Positions 48,340 through 57,435 are shown, counted from the stretch's first letter. The stretch is DNA of 64,000 nucleotides from Hydractinia symbiolongicarpus (GCF_029227915.1 NC_079880.1:31055501-31119500); one strand, 5' to 3'. A program made the numbers and translations. Notes: generated by a model not told the origin, from the sequence alone.

Positions 48340-48767
48340 TACTACTGAAAATGTAAACAACGAAATTCGTCAAGGATAGCGATACGGGTAAGGAAATTGG
48401 TCAATTCTAAAATGTGTTGAATTATGCGGTCCAAGTTGGATTTTAGTGTTTCCCATGGCGTCTATATGATCCCCAGCGATATGAATTTGCACATTGGAAA
48501 TATTGTGAATTTTACAAATAAAGGTTTAATTAGTAAGGATTATTTTCTATCGGTATTAATCCCAAGATTAACGCAAAGCAGGCTGACATTGTTGATATTA
48601 AGCGCCGTCCTCCTCAGGCGAGCCACGTGATCCCTATACATCGTCCACCACAGGTAAGCCACGTGTTCCCTAAACACAGGGAAGCAGAGCAACACGATGA
48701 CACCAAGGCCACATTCATTACGACCGGAGTGGGCGTTATTTTACTGTACATTTGGTTGAAGAAATAA
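48340..48767 (+). pseudogene. Polinton gene X, C-terminal part (copy A)
   Basis: Homologue of the C-terminal third of the gene at 60711 in copy B: both contain GKEIG, then RSKLDFSVSHGVYMIPSDMN (here) and VNFTNKGLISKDYF. In this copy a frame change near 48540 leads to a basic linker and a membrane-spanning tail, TGVGVILLYIWLKK, just before the stop at 48765. The N-terminal two thirds are missing, cut off at the left edge of the element. Function unknown; a membrane-anchored structural or morphogenesis protein is a guess from the tail. It is convergent with the next gene, with only about 40 bases between the stops. Confidence 0.55.
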
Positions 48768-48809
48768 AAAAGGTTTATTGTGTTTCAACAACAATTTAAA
48801 CTAATATAT

Positions 48810-49440
48810 TTACGATCGTTTGCCTCTCTTCCCAACATATGCCACAACAAGAGCAACGGCAGCAGCGATCGCCATGTATAGGTGCTTGGCTACATATTCG
48901 ACAACTTTTGCGCCACTCTGAAAAAGAATGAAACTACTGTACCAATGATACCAGGCAGTACTGCACCTGCTTTCCCTGCTAAAAATTTTACAAGTCTTTC
49001 CAGCTGTTTTTGTATAAAGCCTTTTCCTCCAGCGCTTCTTGCCACTGCAGCACCCGCTTCTCCTCCACCTGTAACTGCAAACACAATAATGGAGCAAGCC
49101 TACGTCGGAAGCGATGCTCGCTATAGTAATCCCCTGCTCCTTGAATAAGATTTTAAGTTTTTCAGCGAGCGATGTACCGTCTCCCGCGATTTTCATTTTT
49201 GTATCTTTAATTGCCTTCAGTTGGCTTTGAATCGTGGATGACAGTACACCATGGGCCTTCAATGTGGCTGCTTTTTTATCCTGCAGGCTTTGAATCTCTT
49301 TCTTGGCCTTCGCAATATCCTTGTTCCAAATTTTTTATTGTTCCTCAGACATCCCAGGTAGTGCTTTCTTCGCTTCAATACTCTTCACATTGCACTCTAT
49401 TTCACTATCATACCAAATTATTTTATTTGTTAATGATTTC
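48810..49440 (-). pseudogene. Polinton hydrophobic/Gly-rich membrane protein (copy A)
   Basis: Homologue of 61564-62322. On the minus strand: an amphipathic region (SEEQ, then KIWNKDIAKAKKEIQSL) with an in-frame TAA, KIAGDGTSLAEKLKILFKEQ, then in another frame a Gly/Ala stretch (FAVTGGGEAGAA), FIQKQLERLVKFLAGKAG, a hydrophobic segment (AVLPGIIGTVVSFFF), and back in the first frame KVVEYVAKHLYMA and a second hydrophobic segment (IAAAVALVVAYVGKRGKRS) ending at 48810. At least two frame changes and one stop make it dead. Two hydrophobic segments and a coiled N-terminus suggest a virion- or membrane-associated protein. Confidence 0.6.
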
Positions 49441-49480
49441 AAGTTCCCCTTTATGGTTCGAAGTTAACGATCGAGCCCCC

Positions 49481-49760
49481 TTATTCGTGTTCGGTAAAAA
49501 ATTCTTCTTCATCACCAAAGGAAGTTTCGAGAAGGCTTGTCGTTTCATCAACAATATTCTCGAGTAATGGCAGCATTTCCATATCATTCGCGTTATTGAC
49601 AAGATTCAAACCAGAATTTATATCATTCAGGAGCCTCTGAGTCTTGCTGCCTTTGTTGGGTGTAGTATAGTCGGTAAACCCCATGGCTCGCAAGCGATTT
49701 GTGCTCAACTTACTTATTATCACTACAGAAGATCGTATATTGGATTCTCAGCCACTTAGT
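49481..49760 (-). pseudogene. Polinton small acidic protein (copy A)
   Basis: Shares RLRAMGFTDYTTPNKGSK with the gene at 62337-63003 of copy B (RLKALGFVDYVTPNKGSR) and the same acidic C-terminus (NIVDETTSLLETSFGDEEEF). The N-terminal half seen in copy B is absent or unreadable here. It is followed closely by the hydrophobic gene on the same strand. Function unknown. Confidence 0.55.
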
Positions 49761-49813
49761 TCAATCTCTTCAACAAAAATTCGAACACATCATCATCTAA
49801 TAATAATCTAGCT

Positions 49814-50520
49814 ATGAGTAACATATTTGGATAAACACTAGATCCATACGCTGAAACCAAAACAATGTTTGTCATGAAGGGCAAACAACAAACTGTGAGG
49901 ATGAGTCACATTCCATCGACAATGAATGATGTGATATTCCCCGAAAGTCTTCGACTATTATTTGATCTGGAACTAACTGGCACCAATACAAAACGTACTA
50001 TCGTAAACAATATCAGCAAACGTCTGGTACAGAACCTGAAAATTGTACCCAATGGTCATGAAATTCAAAGCATTGACGACTATAGAGTGCTTGCCGTCTA
50101 TCGCGATCTCTGGCTAACAAAATTTGAACGTGAAAACACCCTGATCTAGGAAGGGATCAATCCAAATGATGGTACGATCCGCGCCCTATAGGTAAAAGCT
50201 ACTGATCAGCGGGTAATATTGAAGAAAAAGCGATCGCCGCAGCTTATGGTAATACCTTTTGTATTCCCCTCGGAAAAATGTTTGAACTAGTAAGAGACCT
50301 ACCCTTCTATCAGCCTGGCCTACACGACAGATTGCAATTGATTCTCCATTTTGCACCGTATGGAGATGTTATCAAAGATGGGGGTACAGCAGCTTCAACG
50401 TCTACTGCAGCCAAAGTGGCAGATGCTACCTATGGATGGAAAAGGAAGCATTAAATGCTACGTCTATTTACTAAGTGATGCGCAGTTGAATATTTTAAAT
50501 GGTCGTTTCCACGGCGTGGA
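49814..50520 (+). pseudogene. Polinton double-jelly-roll major capsid protein (copy A)
   Basis: Homologue of 63035-64000. It starts MSNIFG then has an in-frame TAA, and resumes with MKGKQQTVRMSHIPS, DVIFPESLRLLFDLEL, and LVQNLKIVPNGHEIQSIDDY. Later frames contain EGINPNDGTIRAL, PFVFPSEK and the equivalent of the loop before the second jelly roll, all interrupted by stops (50148, 50190 and others). From about 50440 the match is lost, so most of the second jelly roll is deleted. The capsid assignment rests on the copy B homologue, which has the more complete sequence. Confidence 0.6.
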
Positions 50521-50573
50521 TTATTAGTGTCCAGCAAAATTTGTGTATGCCATGTAGGCAAACACAAAACAAC

Positions 50574-51385
50574 ATGGAAGAGAATAGGAAATGCACGCGC
50601 TGTGGACACTCTTTATCTTTAGAAATTTTCAAAGTCATGGAAATGGACAACTTACAAAACAATGCATTAGGTGTCTCGATATAACGAAGGCGTCACGTAC
50701 CAAGTGCCCGCATCAAAAACGGAGATCAGCGTGCAAGGATTGCGGAGGTGTAAGTATTTGTGCACATCAAAAACAGAAATCAACGTGCAAGGAATGCGGA
50801 GGTGGTGGTATTTGCAAGCATCAAAAACAGAAAACACAGTGTAAAAAATGCAAAGGTTTAAATATTTGTGAGCATCAAAAACAAAGATCTTATTGCAAGA
50901 AATACGGAGGAAGTCAAATATGCCTGCATCAAAAACAGAAATCACAGTGTAAAGAATGCAAAGGTTCAAATATCTGTGACCATCAGAAACAAAGATCTCA
51001 TTGGAAGGAATGCGGAGGTGGAAGCATATGTAAGCATAATAAACGAAAGAGTACATGTCTAATATGCTATCCTCCTGAGCATCTCGCTCATATTTTTCGG
51101 GTTCGAACTAGCCAGGCCCTACAGGTAAACAAGGAGCTCAGTTCCCAAGATTATTAAGGGTGCGATATGGCTACACTGCGTGCCCATATTGAAACACAAT
51201 TCACCAACGGTATGTCTTGGGAAAATTATGGCGAGTGGTATATAGACTATAAGATCACACTCAAATACCGAGAAAATGGCGATGCTCCATTGCTTGCTGA
51301 AGTCGCCAGGAGATTACATTACACCAATACTCAGCCTATGTGGGGAAGCAAAAATATGTCAAAGACAATGGATATATTACAGAAT
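50574..51385 (+). pseudogene. CxxC-repeat zinc protein with HNH-like tail
   Basis: It starts MEENRKCTRCGHSLSLEIF, continues in another frame with QLTKQCIRCLDITKASR, and then has seven tandem units of about 22 residues built on C-x2-C-(G/K)G-x-x-I-C-x-H-x-K-x-(R/K)S-x-C (for example SACKDCGGVSICAHQKQKST). These repeats are known from giant viruses and related elements. After CLICYPPEHLAHIF a TAA (51155) interrupts the frame, which then continues MATLRAHIETQFTNGMSWEN, GEWYIDYKITLKY, LHYTNTQPMWG. This tail resembles an HNH-type nuclease fold, in which a W-H-I-D-H word is expected; here both His positions read Tyr, so activity is unlikely. In unit 5 a Cys is replaced by Tyr (KKYGG) and in unit 7 a Cys by Trp (HWKECGG). 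Confidence 0.65.
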
Positions 51386-51422
51386 AACCGTGACTTTAAA
51401 GGCGCAGGAAGTTTCAAAATAA

Positions 51423-51950
51423 ATGGCTCTTATAGTGAAAGAGCCCCATACGGCTATATTCTCAGGGCCGACAAGTTGTGGGAAAACACAGCGCGTTCTG
51501 GACATTCTCAAAAATGAATACAAGAAACATTTTCACAACATTATTATCCATTGCCCAACTCTACAATGGAACAGCACTTACCTTGAGAGATCCTTACTTT
51601 GGAAAGATGATTACGTTTTTCTGATTAATCCCAAGGATCAACTTTTTGAATGGGTTGAAAAATTATCATCACTACTGGCTGGCGAAGATGCTTTGTTCCT
51701 TATCGGTGACTTTATAGCGAACGAATCTCTCGAAAAAACGACAATCTTTGCTTGATTTAGCGATTTCAGGTAGGCACAGGAAGCATAGTCTATGGCTCCT
51801 TACACAGTCTTATACCGCTTTACCGAAAAATTGAGAAGGCAAAAGAAACAGCTTTTCCTCTGGTACCCCCATGAACAGTCAGATATGAAATTGATCGACA
51901 AAGAGACGAATATGATCAGTAATTGGGAGGATATCAAGGTCAACTGAAAA
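51423..51950 (+). pseudogene. Polinton A32-type packaging ATPase (FtsK/HerA class)
   Basis: Pumps the element's DNA into the capsid. The Walker A loop is clear (IFSGPTSCGKTQRVLDIL, residues 12-29 of the frame), followed by HNIIIHCPTLQWNSTYLE, INPKDQLFEWVEKLSSLLAG, and a Walker B-like strand ALFLIGDF in which the expected acidic pair reads Gly-Asp. Past a frame change near 51740 another frame reads DLAISGRHRKHSLWLLTQSY (a sensor-type motif ending in the conserved Gln), then KKQLFLWYPHEQSDMKLID. At least two frameshifts and a stop (51753) break it. The start is uncertain because the upstream 51395-51423 part overlaps the previous gene. Confidence 0.7.
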
Positions 51951-52019
51951 AATCAAAACATTCGTGTCTATACGTAAGATTGGATCACCCTAGAAGCTAT
52001 AAAATTTTGGAGTGACAAG

Positions 52020-52038
52020 AAATCTCAGGGCAGGGCAC
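52020..52038. repeat. 19-bp direct repeat, left copy
   Basis: AAATCTCAGGGCAGGGCAC occurs here and again, exactly, at 53425-53443 inside the BRO-like gene. The pair brackets the Fic-gene segment. Confidence 0.85.
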
Positions 52039-52149
52039 TTTTTGCACTTCATTTATAGGGCTGACGACCATTTCGACTCTCACGCAATACACTGGGATGA
52101 GACTTGTTTGAGACGGCTTTCGACATAGGAATCTAGGAACGTTTGTAAG

Positions 52150-53074
52150 GCTGGTGCTGCCACGGCGAGCTGAGTTCACTGAAACCTAATATAGTTAAAA
52201 AACTGCTGCCACTGTTTGGCTAAACTAGAAGCAAAAATTCCATAAAGTCCGTCATGGTAGTGATGAACATCCTTTTTTCTCATGGCTTTGATGATGTGGG
52301 TTTTCGATTTAGAGTGACCCGTCGACAAGGTAACCGGAAATGGGGTACCCATGCGTTCTAAGCTATAAGATAGCAGTATTTTCGCGACTCTTCCATTTCC
52401 GTCTTGAAACGGGTGGAGCGAGACAAAATCATAAAAAAGCTTTGTCGCTGAGTGTATCTTAGATCAGGCGGAGCACGTTGAGACTTGAGTGTTAAATTCA
52501 TTCAAAATCGCCTCCAAGCCTCGCTTTATGCACTGAAGTGGAGGATAAGCTATCCAAGTACCTGCAGAATAGCAAGCAGTCGTTCTACATTCACCGTTAA
52601 CAATGGGTTTGTTATTAGCGTCAATAGAGTTCTCAATTAAAATCGAATGAACGCGTTTACATTATCCAGCGTCAAAACGGTCTCCTCCATTAAACTTTGT
52701 TTCGCATTGAAGTGGCGAAAAATTTTATTTCTTTCCTGATTGCTAAATCTACCATCAGCGTCCCACTTTTCGTCCGCAGTACTGAATATGTCACATTTTT
52801 AAAAGTAATCCCGCACCATAATGTACGTGTCGACGTGTTGATTTTTCGGAAGCGTACCCTCTTGCGAGTTGCTCCCATATGAAAATCTTACCATGCTGTC
52901 ACTTGCAAAATCTTTTATGAGGGGGTGGTCCTTATAATTTTTATTATAGTCGTTTGAAAACTCAACATGTTGACAAGTTCCCGCGTGATCGTCTGTGCTC
53001 ATCCATGGTAGTTTTGGTATTTTTGCATCCATTTTGTTATATACCAGATCGGGAGGTCCTACCCTGTCTGACAT
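52150..53074 (-). pseudogene. Fic-domain protein (AMPylation/nucleotide-transfer fold)
   Basis: Fic enzymes transfer AMP or other phosphate-linked groups onto proteins. On the minus strand the catalytic loop is plain: FYDFVSLHPFQDGNGRVAKI (52368-52427), matching H-P-F-x-D-G-N-G-R, with the active His present. Before it lie VHSILIEN and KPIVNGECRTT (substrate-binding flap region); after it LERMGTPFPVTL and a helical tail. In the N-terminal frame starting at 53074 (MSDRVGPPDL) the stretch GSNSQEGTLPKNQ fits the (S/T)xxxE(G/N) inhibitory helix motif of class II Fic proteins. A TGA 13 codons before the catalytic loop segment and frame changes near 52640 and 52790 show it is dead. Fic is not a standard Polinton gene, so this is cargo. 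No longer partner is visible. Confidence 0.75.
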
Positions 53075-53258
53075 GTAGAAAAAAAATCCATGCCTTCGCT
53101 GAAGGGCTCTGTGCCGCTTTTTACAGAAATTTTGCGAGTCTTTGACGATTCACAAAAAATTGTATGCGCGATTATTTTTTTCTTGGCTATCCAAGAAAAA
53201 ATCTTTGGTTTTCAAAAATTACAAGATAAAAGATGTCTTCTCAAATTACCCTGTTTAG

Positions 53259-53303
53259 CGCTGTACCTGCTGGAGCCATTCGATGGCTCCAGCAGGTACA
53301 GCG
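53259..53303. repeat. perfect 21-bp hairpin at the BRO start codon
   Basis: The arms at 53259-53279 and 53283-53303 are exact inverses with the three-base loop TCG. The right arm contains the ATG of the BRO-like gene. The left arm gives the same first seven codons (MAPAGTA) on the minus strand, upstream of the Fic gene, followed by a stop after five more codons. Confidence 0.9.
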
Positions 53304-54073
53304 GAGCTATTCGATGAGCACTCGCAACCTCATTTCAAGCGTGCTGATCTTGGGAAATTTTTGGGCATCTGCGATATAGCGAGCAATTTTCGATATTTGG
53401 TTGAAGAAACTACAAAAAGGCAAAAAATCTCAGGGCAGGGCACCACCTTACCCCGGTCTGGTATGTACGGAGGCGGGCAAAATCCTCATGATACCTTTAT
53501 GACTCTGGATGGTGTCATAGAAATCACAAGACGTTCGAGTAAACCCAAGGCAGTAGCTTTGACAAAGTGGCTTGCCAAAAAAGGTGTTGAAAAATTCCAA
53601 GATGAGGTCAGGGAGCAGCGCAAGCTAATCGAAGAAAAAGATACGTCTCTGGCGCTCCTCGTGGATGATCTAGACGACAGAGATAAGCAACTTATGGTGC
53701 TGGAGGACGAAGACTTGAGGATAAGGACCGGCAACTTACGGTTCAGAGCCAAGAAAATGCAAGGCTTCGAGAACGGCATGTGCCACGTGCGCAAGATCCT
53801 GTAAAAGATAATGTGATAATGGTTTATCGGAAGCATACCACACAAGACGACAACTTTCATCATCTACCATACTATTGTGCACGTATTGTGCAGGGAGGTG
53901 CTATCCCCAAAAAACGACGATGGTTCCGTAACAACTTTCCAAAATCTGAGGAAATTGTTGTTATAGAAAATCCTAATGGTATGCACGCCTTCAATAGATT
54001 TGAAGAGGATGGGCATGTGGAGCGATATCAATGTGACTTCAGACTGATCGATCTTACTCGAGATGACTTGTAA
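53283..54073 (+). pseudogene. BRO-N-like / KilA-type DNA-binding protein
   Basis: The first frame (174 codons) starts MAPAGTAELFDEH and carries a BRO-N-type domain: RADLGKFLGICDIASNFRYL, then NPHDTFMTLDGVIEITRRSS, and KPKAVALTKWLAKKGVEKFQ, followed by a coiled coil (EEKDTSLALLVDDLDDRDK). A frameshift near 53790 moves to a second frame with HLPYYCARIVQGG, EEIVVIENPNGMHAFNRFEE and CDFRLIDLTRDDL, typical of the conserved C-terminal domain of viral BRO/KilA-like proteins. A TAA (54071) ends it, but nine more residues (NLGFPALED) that look like a continuation follow, so the end is probably a point mutation. Such proteins bind DNA and are frequent in large DNA viruses and Polintons. The start lies within the 21-bp hairpin. 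Confidence 0.7.
53425..53443. repeat. 19-bp direct repeat, right copy
   Basis: Exact copy of 52020-52038. Here it is part of the BRO-like coding frame (KISGQGT). Confidence 0.85.
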
Positions 54074-54198
54074 AATTTAGGTTTTCCGGCACTGGAAGAC
54101 TAGGGCAAATGTGGGGCGATAATTATGTGACTCTTACGAGTCCTAAAAAATTCATAAAAATCGATGGTAGTCGTCAACTACCCCTTGATGCAAGAAAT

Positions 54199-55190
54199 TT
54201 ACCACTCCATCACATATTCAGGAAGTACTTCGACATCCTCTGGGATTTGCATTAATTCCTCCGCGACGAAACTTCGATCAGGCCCGTCTTTCAAATAATA
54301 CAGCACGCGACTATTTGGTTCTGCTACAATGCGATCAAGTCTATATGCTTTCTTACTCCAAAAAGCATCAGTTGCGCGTCTTTTCTGGTCTCCATGTTCT
54401 TCTCCAGGCTGTAGCAGATAGAGGTACAACCCATCCTCAGGCAAAGGGACTTCATCGGGATATTCTTCGCTTTTGCAAGTGGTACATCATCCAACTTTAT
54501 AGCCTTCGAGGGCTTCATGCCGATCATGGCAGTCTTGGTGTTATTTAAATTTTTCACTATGGAGTACAAGTGTTTAACCCATGTACTACTAGTCTCCTCA
54601 ATGACCAACTCTTGTGCATCCTGAGGCTTGAATAATCTCTCCGCAAGTACTTCGTTATAGGCTTCTACAAACGCTGTAAAGGTATGATGACATTTGGTTG
54701 TTGCACGCTTAATCTCCACCCCTTTGCCTTCTAACAGCTTTGTCACATCCGATTTAAATTCTGACCCGTTATCACATTGAAAAATCGTAGGATACCGAAA
54801 AGGTCCTGCTTTATAAATATCCTTAATCATGTCTTCAACCTCGCTGGCCTTTTTCGTACGCAATAGTCTCGCCACCTTATAACTCGAGGCTACATCGATC
54901 CCTGTTAGAATATATTTGTAGTATTTCCATACAGCTTGTCATGAGGCATATAAACTGGTGTATTTCGTTCGGGTTTGTTATGTTAAAATGGGGGTAATCC
55001 TATCTTTTTTGGACCCCGTTCATGTCTAAGCCATAAGAGTTGCCGAGACAGCCAGTGTACGACTTTCTTTTTGGGTAGTCCACTCTCTGAGGAGAGTAAT
55101 TTAATGGCTTTTTGTCCAACCTAAAGATGTTCTGGGTTGTAGTAAATACTGCTTAATATTTCGGCTTTCTTCTCTGTAGAATTTGTTGTT
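54199..55190 (-). pseudogene. Polinton retroviral-type (rve) integrase
   Basis: Joins the element ends to host DNA. On the minus strand: an N-terminal helical part (SIYYNPEHL, then GQKAIKLLSSESGLPKKKVV and HWLSRQ), a YMPHDKLYGN segment, and the catalytic core YILTGIDVASSYKVARLL (first Asp), PTIFQCDNGSEFKSDVTKLL (second Asp, followed by N-G), and TAFVEAYNEVLAERLFKPQD (Glu), so the DDE triad is visible. The C-terminal domain lies in another frame: GLYLYLLQPGEEHGDQKRRA, then FWSKKAYRLDRIV, and a chromodomain-like tail to 54199. Frame changes near 54440 and 54925, and stops at about 54995 and 55120, show it is inactive. Confidence 0.85.
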
Positions 55191-55381
55191 TTGCTTTTGA
55201 CATGTTTATTACATATCAAAAACGTGTATTTTTTTTATAAATATTTATACACAGTCCCCTCCCCCCAGAAAGGCCAAGGATCCAACAATGAATGTAAGCT
55301 CGTCGTCTTGTTGTTGTTTGGAAAGTGTGTAAAAATCAGACAATTTTGGGGCTTTATCGATAGTAGCAATATAGTATTCCC
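55191..55381. other. spacer between integrase and small membrane protein gene
   Basis: A C-rich tract (CCCCTCCCCCC at 55256-55266) and no recognisable coding sequence. Confidence 0.4.
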
Positions 55382-55845
55382 TCATACCTTCATCCAGTTC
55401 TTTGATATCCCCCCTGCCTGTCTTTTCAACTCCCGTTGTCTATTATACCAGTCGATTTTCGCTTGTCTGTCACGCACCCATTGGGCCTGAGCAGCTTGCA
55501 GTTGTTCGATTGCTTTATCATGCCTTTTTTTTAGCGCGGTCTGCGATTTCAACAGGAAGTGGTGGCTGCTCTGATATATCAGGCTGCTGTATTCCGTGTT
55601 GTTTAAAATAACAGGCGGCAAACCCTCCCCTTATCACAATAATAACCGCTGCTGTTCCTCTTAGATCTGCGGTAGAACTTGATGTACTTGGTGAACTACT
55701 TGATGCACTACTTGCCTCAGGTACTTGCCTACTTTCATCCTTTATGCAAATTCTTCTTGTTCTTTCTATTCCATTCGGCAAGTCTCTTGCCAGCAGCAAC
55801 ACGACCTTCATTTTTCTTAGTAATAACTTGCTTGTTCTCACTCAT
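55382..55845 (-). pseudogene. Polinton small single-pass membrane protein
   Basis: The minus strand starts MSENKQVITKKNEGRVAAGK (ATG at 55843-55845), a basic N-terminus with an AGKRLAEWNRKNKK segment. A frame change at a lysine-rich run leads to a Ser-rich linker, a hydrophobic segment (TAAVIIVIRGGFAACYF) and ISEQPPLPVEIADR. Another change at a run of eight A leads to a coiled coil (HDKAIEQLQAAQAQWVRDRQ) ending at 55382. The layout (basic start, one membrane segment) is that of a small Polinton gene commonly placed next to the integrase. Function unknown. Confidence 0.5.
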
Positions 55846-55887
55846 ATATTTTTTCTCGATTTTGTTCGTTTTCATTTTTGTTTTTTT

Positions 55888-56345
55888 TTACAAAACTTCA
55901 ACATGATTCACGGTATGCGCAACAACAAGAAGAGGTGCTAGAAATTTACTGAATGCAGAGTACACGAATATCCCTAAATCGGCCATCTAATCCTTAATAA
56001 TGGCGTCCTCCTCAATATCTTGCTTTAAATTTTCAACACTATCAAGCTGTACAACGTTCCCTACAAAATTGGCGTACGTGCTAATTGCATGTGAAGACAG
56101 TGCCTTGGTTGTCTTTTCTCCTTTCTCATGAATTGCACGTTGAATATATTAAGCATATACCTTTTCGATCATATCGTTTGGCGCCTTGTCTACGAAGCCT
56201 TCCGTACATTTTTTTGGTAATAGATGCCCTTGCCTTTACGTATAGCATCTTTCAAAACTTGGCGTTTGTCGAGAGGTTTTTCCTTATTTGTCGTCGCTTC
56301 TGCGGGGGTATCTACTTCATCAAATATATTTGCAAGTTCAGTCAT
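55888..56345 (-). pseudogene. conserved Polinton small protein next to polymerase, function unknown
   Basis: On the minus strand it begins MTELANIFDEVDTPAEATTN and VLKDAIRKGKGIYYQKN in one frame, with a TAG after about 51 codons. It continues in another frame with VDKAPNDMIEKVYA, a stop, RAIHEKGEKTTKALSSHAIS, VVQLDSVENLKQDIEEDAII, a second stop, and a hydrophobic end (FLAPLLVVAHTVNHVEVL) at 55888. Strongly helical and conserved in style. I regard it as a regular gene of this Polinton family. It lies directly downstream of polymerase B on the same strand. Confidence 0.5.
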
Positions 56346-56449
56346 TCTGTTTATTGTATATCAAAATTTTAGAAAAAATAGTAGTACTATTATATATGGT
56401 AGAATTATTGCAATACATAAACAAACTTCTATTTATTGGAAGTTTGTAT

Positions 56450-57125
56450 GATCAACCGCGCTGGAAAGCTAAAGGCACTGTGTGTATGAGATCCCCAGAG
56501 AACGCTGAGAGCCCTAGCTTACTTTGCTTATAAGTGGTCATGCCCTGGTGCTCATGTACCTAGACCAAGTCATGGCATTCTGCTTCTTTGACATCCCTTT
56601 GGACGAAAACTTGGTGCCCTCTTTCCCTTTGACGAAATAGCACTTGGTTGTCAATGCGATCATTCTAAAACCTATAAACTCAGGCTTAAACAGACCTCCT
56701 CTCCAACCAGTTTTCCACATCTTTGTCGTACTCCTCGAGCAGCTCACGATGCACAACATCACGAAGATTTTCACCAGAGATAGCAAAATACGCGCTATCT
56801 GTATCCATGTAAATATATTCAAAATTTTGACGATCCACGTACTTATCCAAAAAATTGTAGTAAAATTCCAACATACAAAGTTTGGCTAATTGGTACACCG
56901 CGATACCACATTGATAGGCTCTATTAATGCTGCACTTGTGTTTGCCTTCTCTGATCTCGTACGCATCACCTATCGGTTCCAAGTCTTCGAAATAGGGAGA
57001 TCTCATCGCTTGATCGACCTTCCTTTCGTCTCTGGTAAACGTTGTATTCCCATGCCTTACTACATCCTCAATCATCTTTCCATAGAATGAATTCCCCTTC
57101 AACTTGGCCGTATCTCCAGTGCTAC
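56450..57125 (-). pseudogene. protein-primed DNA polymerase B, C-terminal fragment
   Basis: Replicates the Polinton from a protein primer. On the minus strand the palm motif B is KLKGNSFYGKM (about 57090-57115) and motif C is YIYMDTDSAYFA with its two catalytic Asp (about 56785-56820). Between them are TRDERKVDQAM and AYQCGIAVYQLAKLCMLEF. The thumb region follows in a second frame (LFKPEFIGFRMIALTTKCYF, KGMSKKQNA), and a third frame carries TTYKQSKLGLSA and IHTVPLAF near 56470-56530. Exonuclease, TPR and motif A parts (several hundred residues) are missing on the right, where unrelated GC-rich sequence starts, so the gene was cut by copy B or by deletion. Two or more frameshifts are present. 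Confidence 0.85.
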
Positions 57126-57294
57126 AATAGTAGTAGGGAATGAATTAAAGTAGGATTTCGCTCCTTTGACACCTTTAGATCATCAAACCCCATTAAAAAA
57201 CGCTCCTCCAACGCCCCCCTCAAAAAGGGAATTTCCCCCAACCCCCAAATCCCGAATTTCCGGAAATCACCCCTCTCGGAAATTCCGAGAAATC

Positions 57295-57385
57295 CGACAA
57301 TTCGAGCGCATGCGCAGTAACACGTGACCCAGTCGACAGAAACCGATAAGTCTAGCGCATGCGCAATCGAGTAGGGGAAATTTTC
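57295..57385 (+). promoter_or_regulatory. promoter-like stretch with paired NRF-1-type sites and an E-box
   Basis: GAGCGCATGCGCAGT (57302) and TAGCGCATGCGCAAT (57353) match the palindromic NRF-1 core GCGCATGCGC. Between them is CACGTGAC (57320), an E-box. The region is CpG-rich against an AT-rich surround and lies 50-130 bases before the start of the first copy B gene (57436). Function is inferred from motif identity only. Confidence 0.5.
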
Positions 57386-57435
57386 ATACTCCAGGATCAG
57401 TGTTTTGAAGTTGAACTCAACTTATAATAAAGAGG

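Larger units (their letters stand above)
48037..57130. mobile_element. decayed Polinton/Maverick element, copy A
   Basis: Polintons are large self-synthesising DNA transposons related to adenoviruses and virophages. This copy carries, left to right, gene X (plus), hydrophobic protein (minus), small acidic protein (minus), major capsid protein (plus), CxxC-repeat/HNH-like protein (plus), packaging ATPase (plus), Fic protein (minus), BRO-like protein (plus), integrase (minus), small membrane protein (minus), conserved small protein (minus) and DNA polymerase B (minus). The left edge is the break in Helitron homology near 48036; the right edge is where polymerase homology ends near 57110-57130. 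Terminal inverted repeats were not found, and both ends of the gene set (penton side and polymerase N-terminus) are missing. Almost every gene is broken. Confidence 0.8.

Noticed and set aside
50667-51056. 129-residue minus-strand frame opposite the zinc-repeat gene
   Set aside because: It is the mirror image of the CxxC repeat block; the plus strand has the recognisable motif.
57130-57300. Polinton terminal inverted repeat at the A/B boundary
   Set aside because: The C-rich stretch is suggestive, but I could not find an inverted partner in the window; the other end of copy B lies outside.
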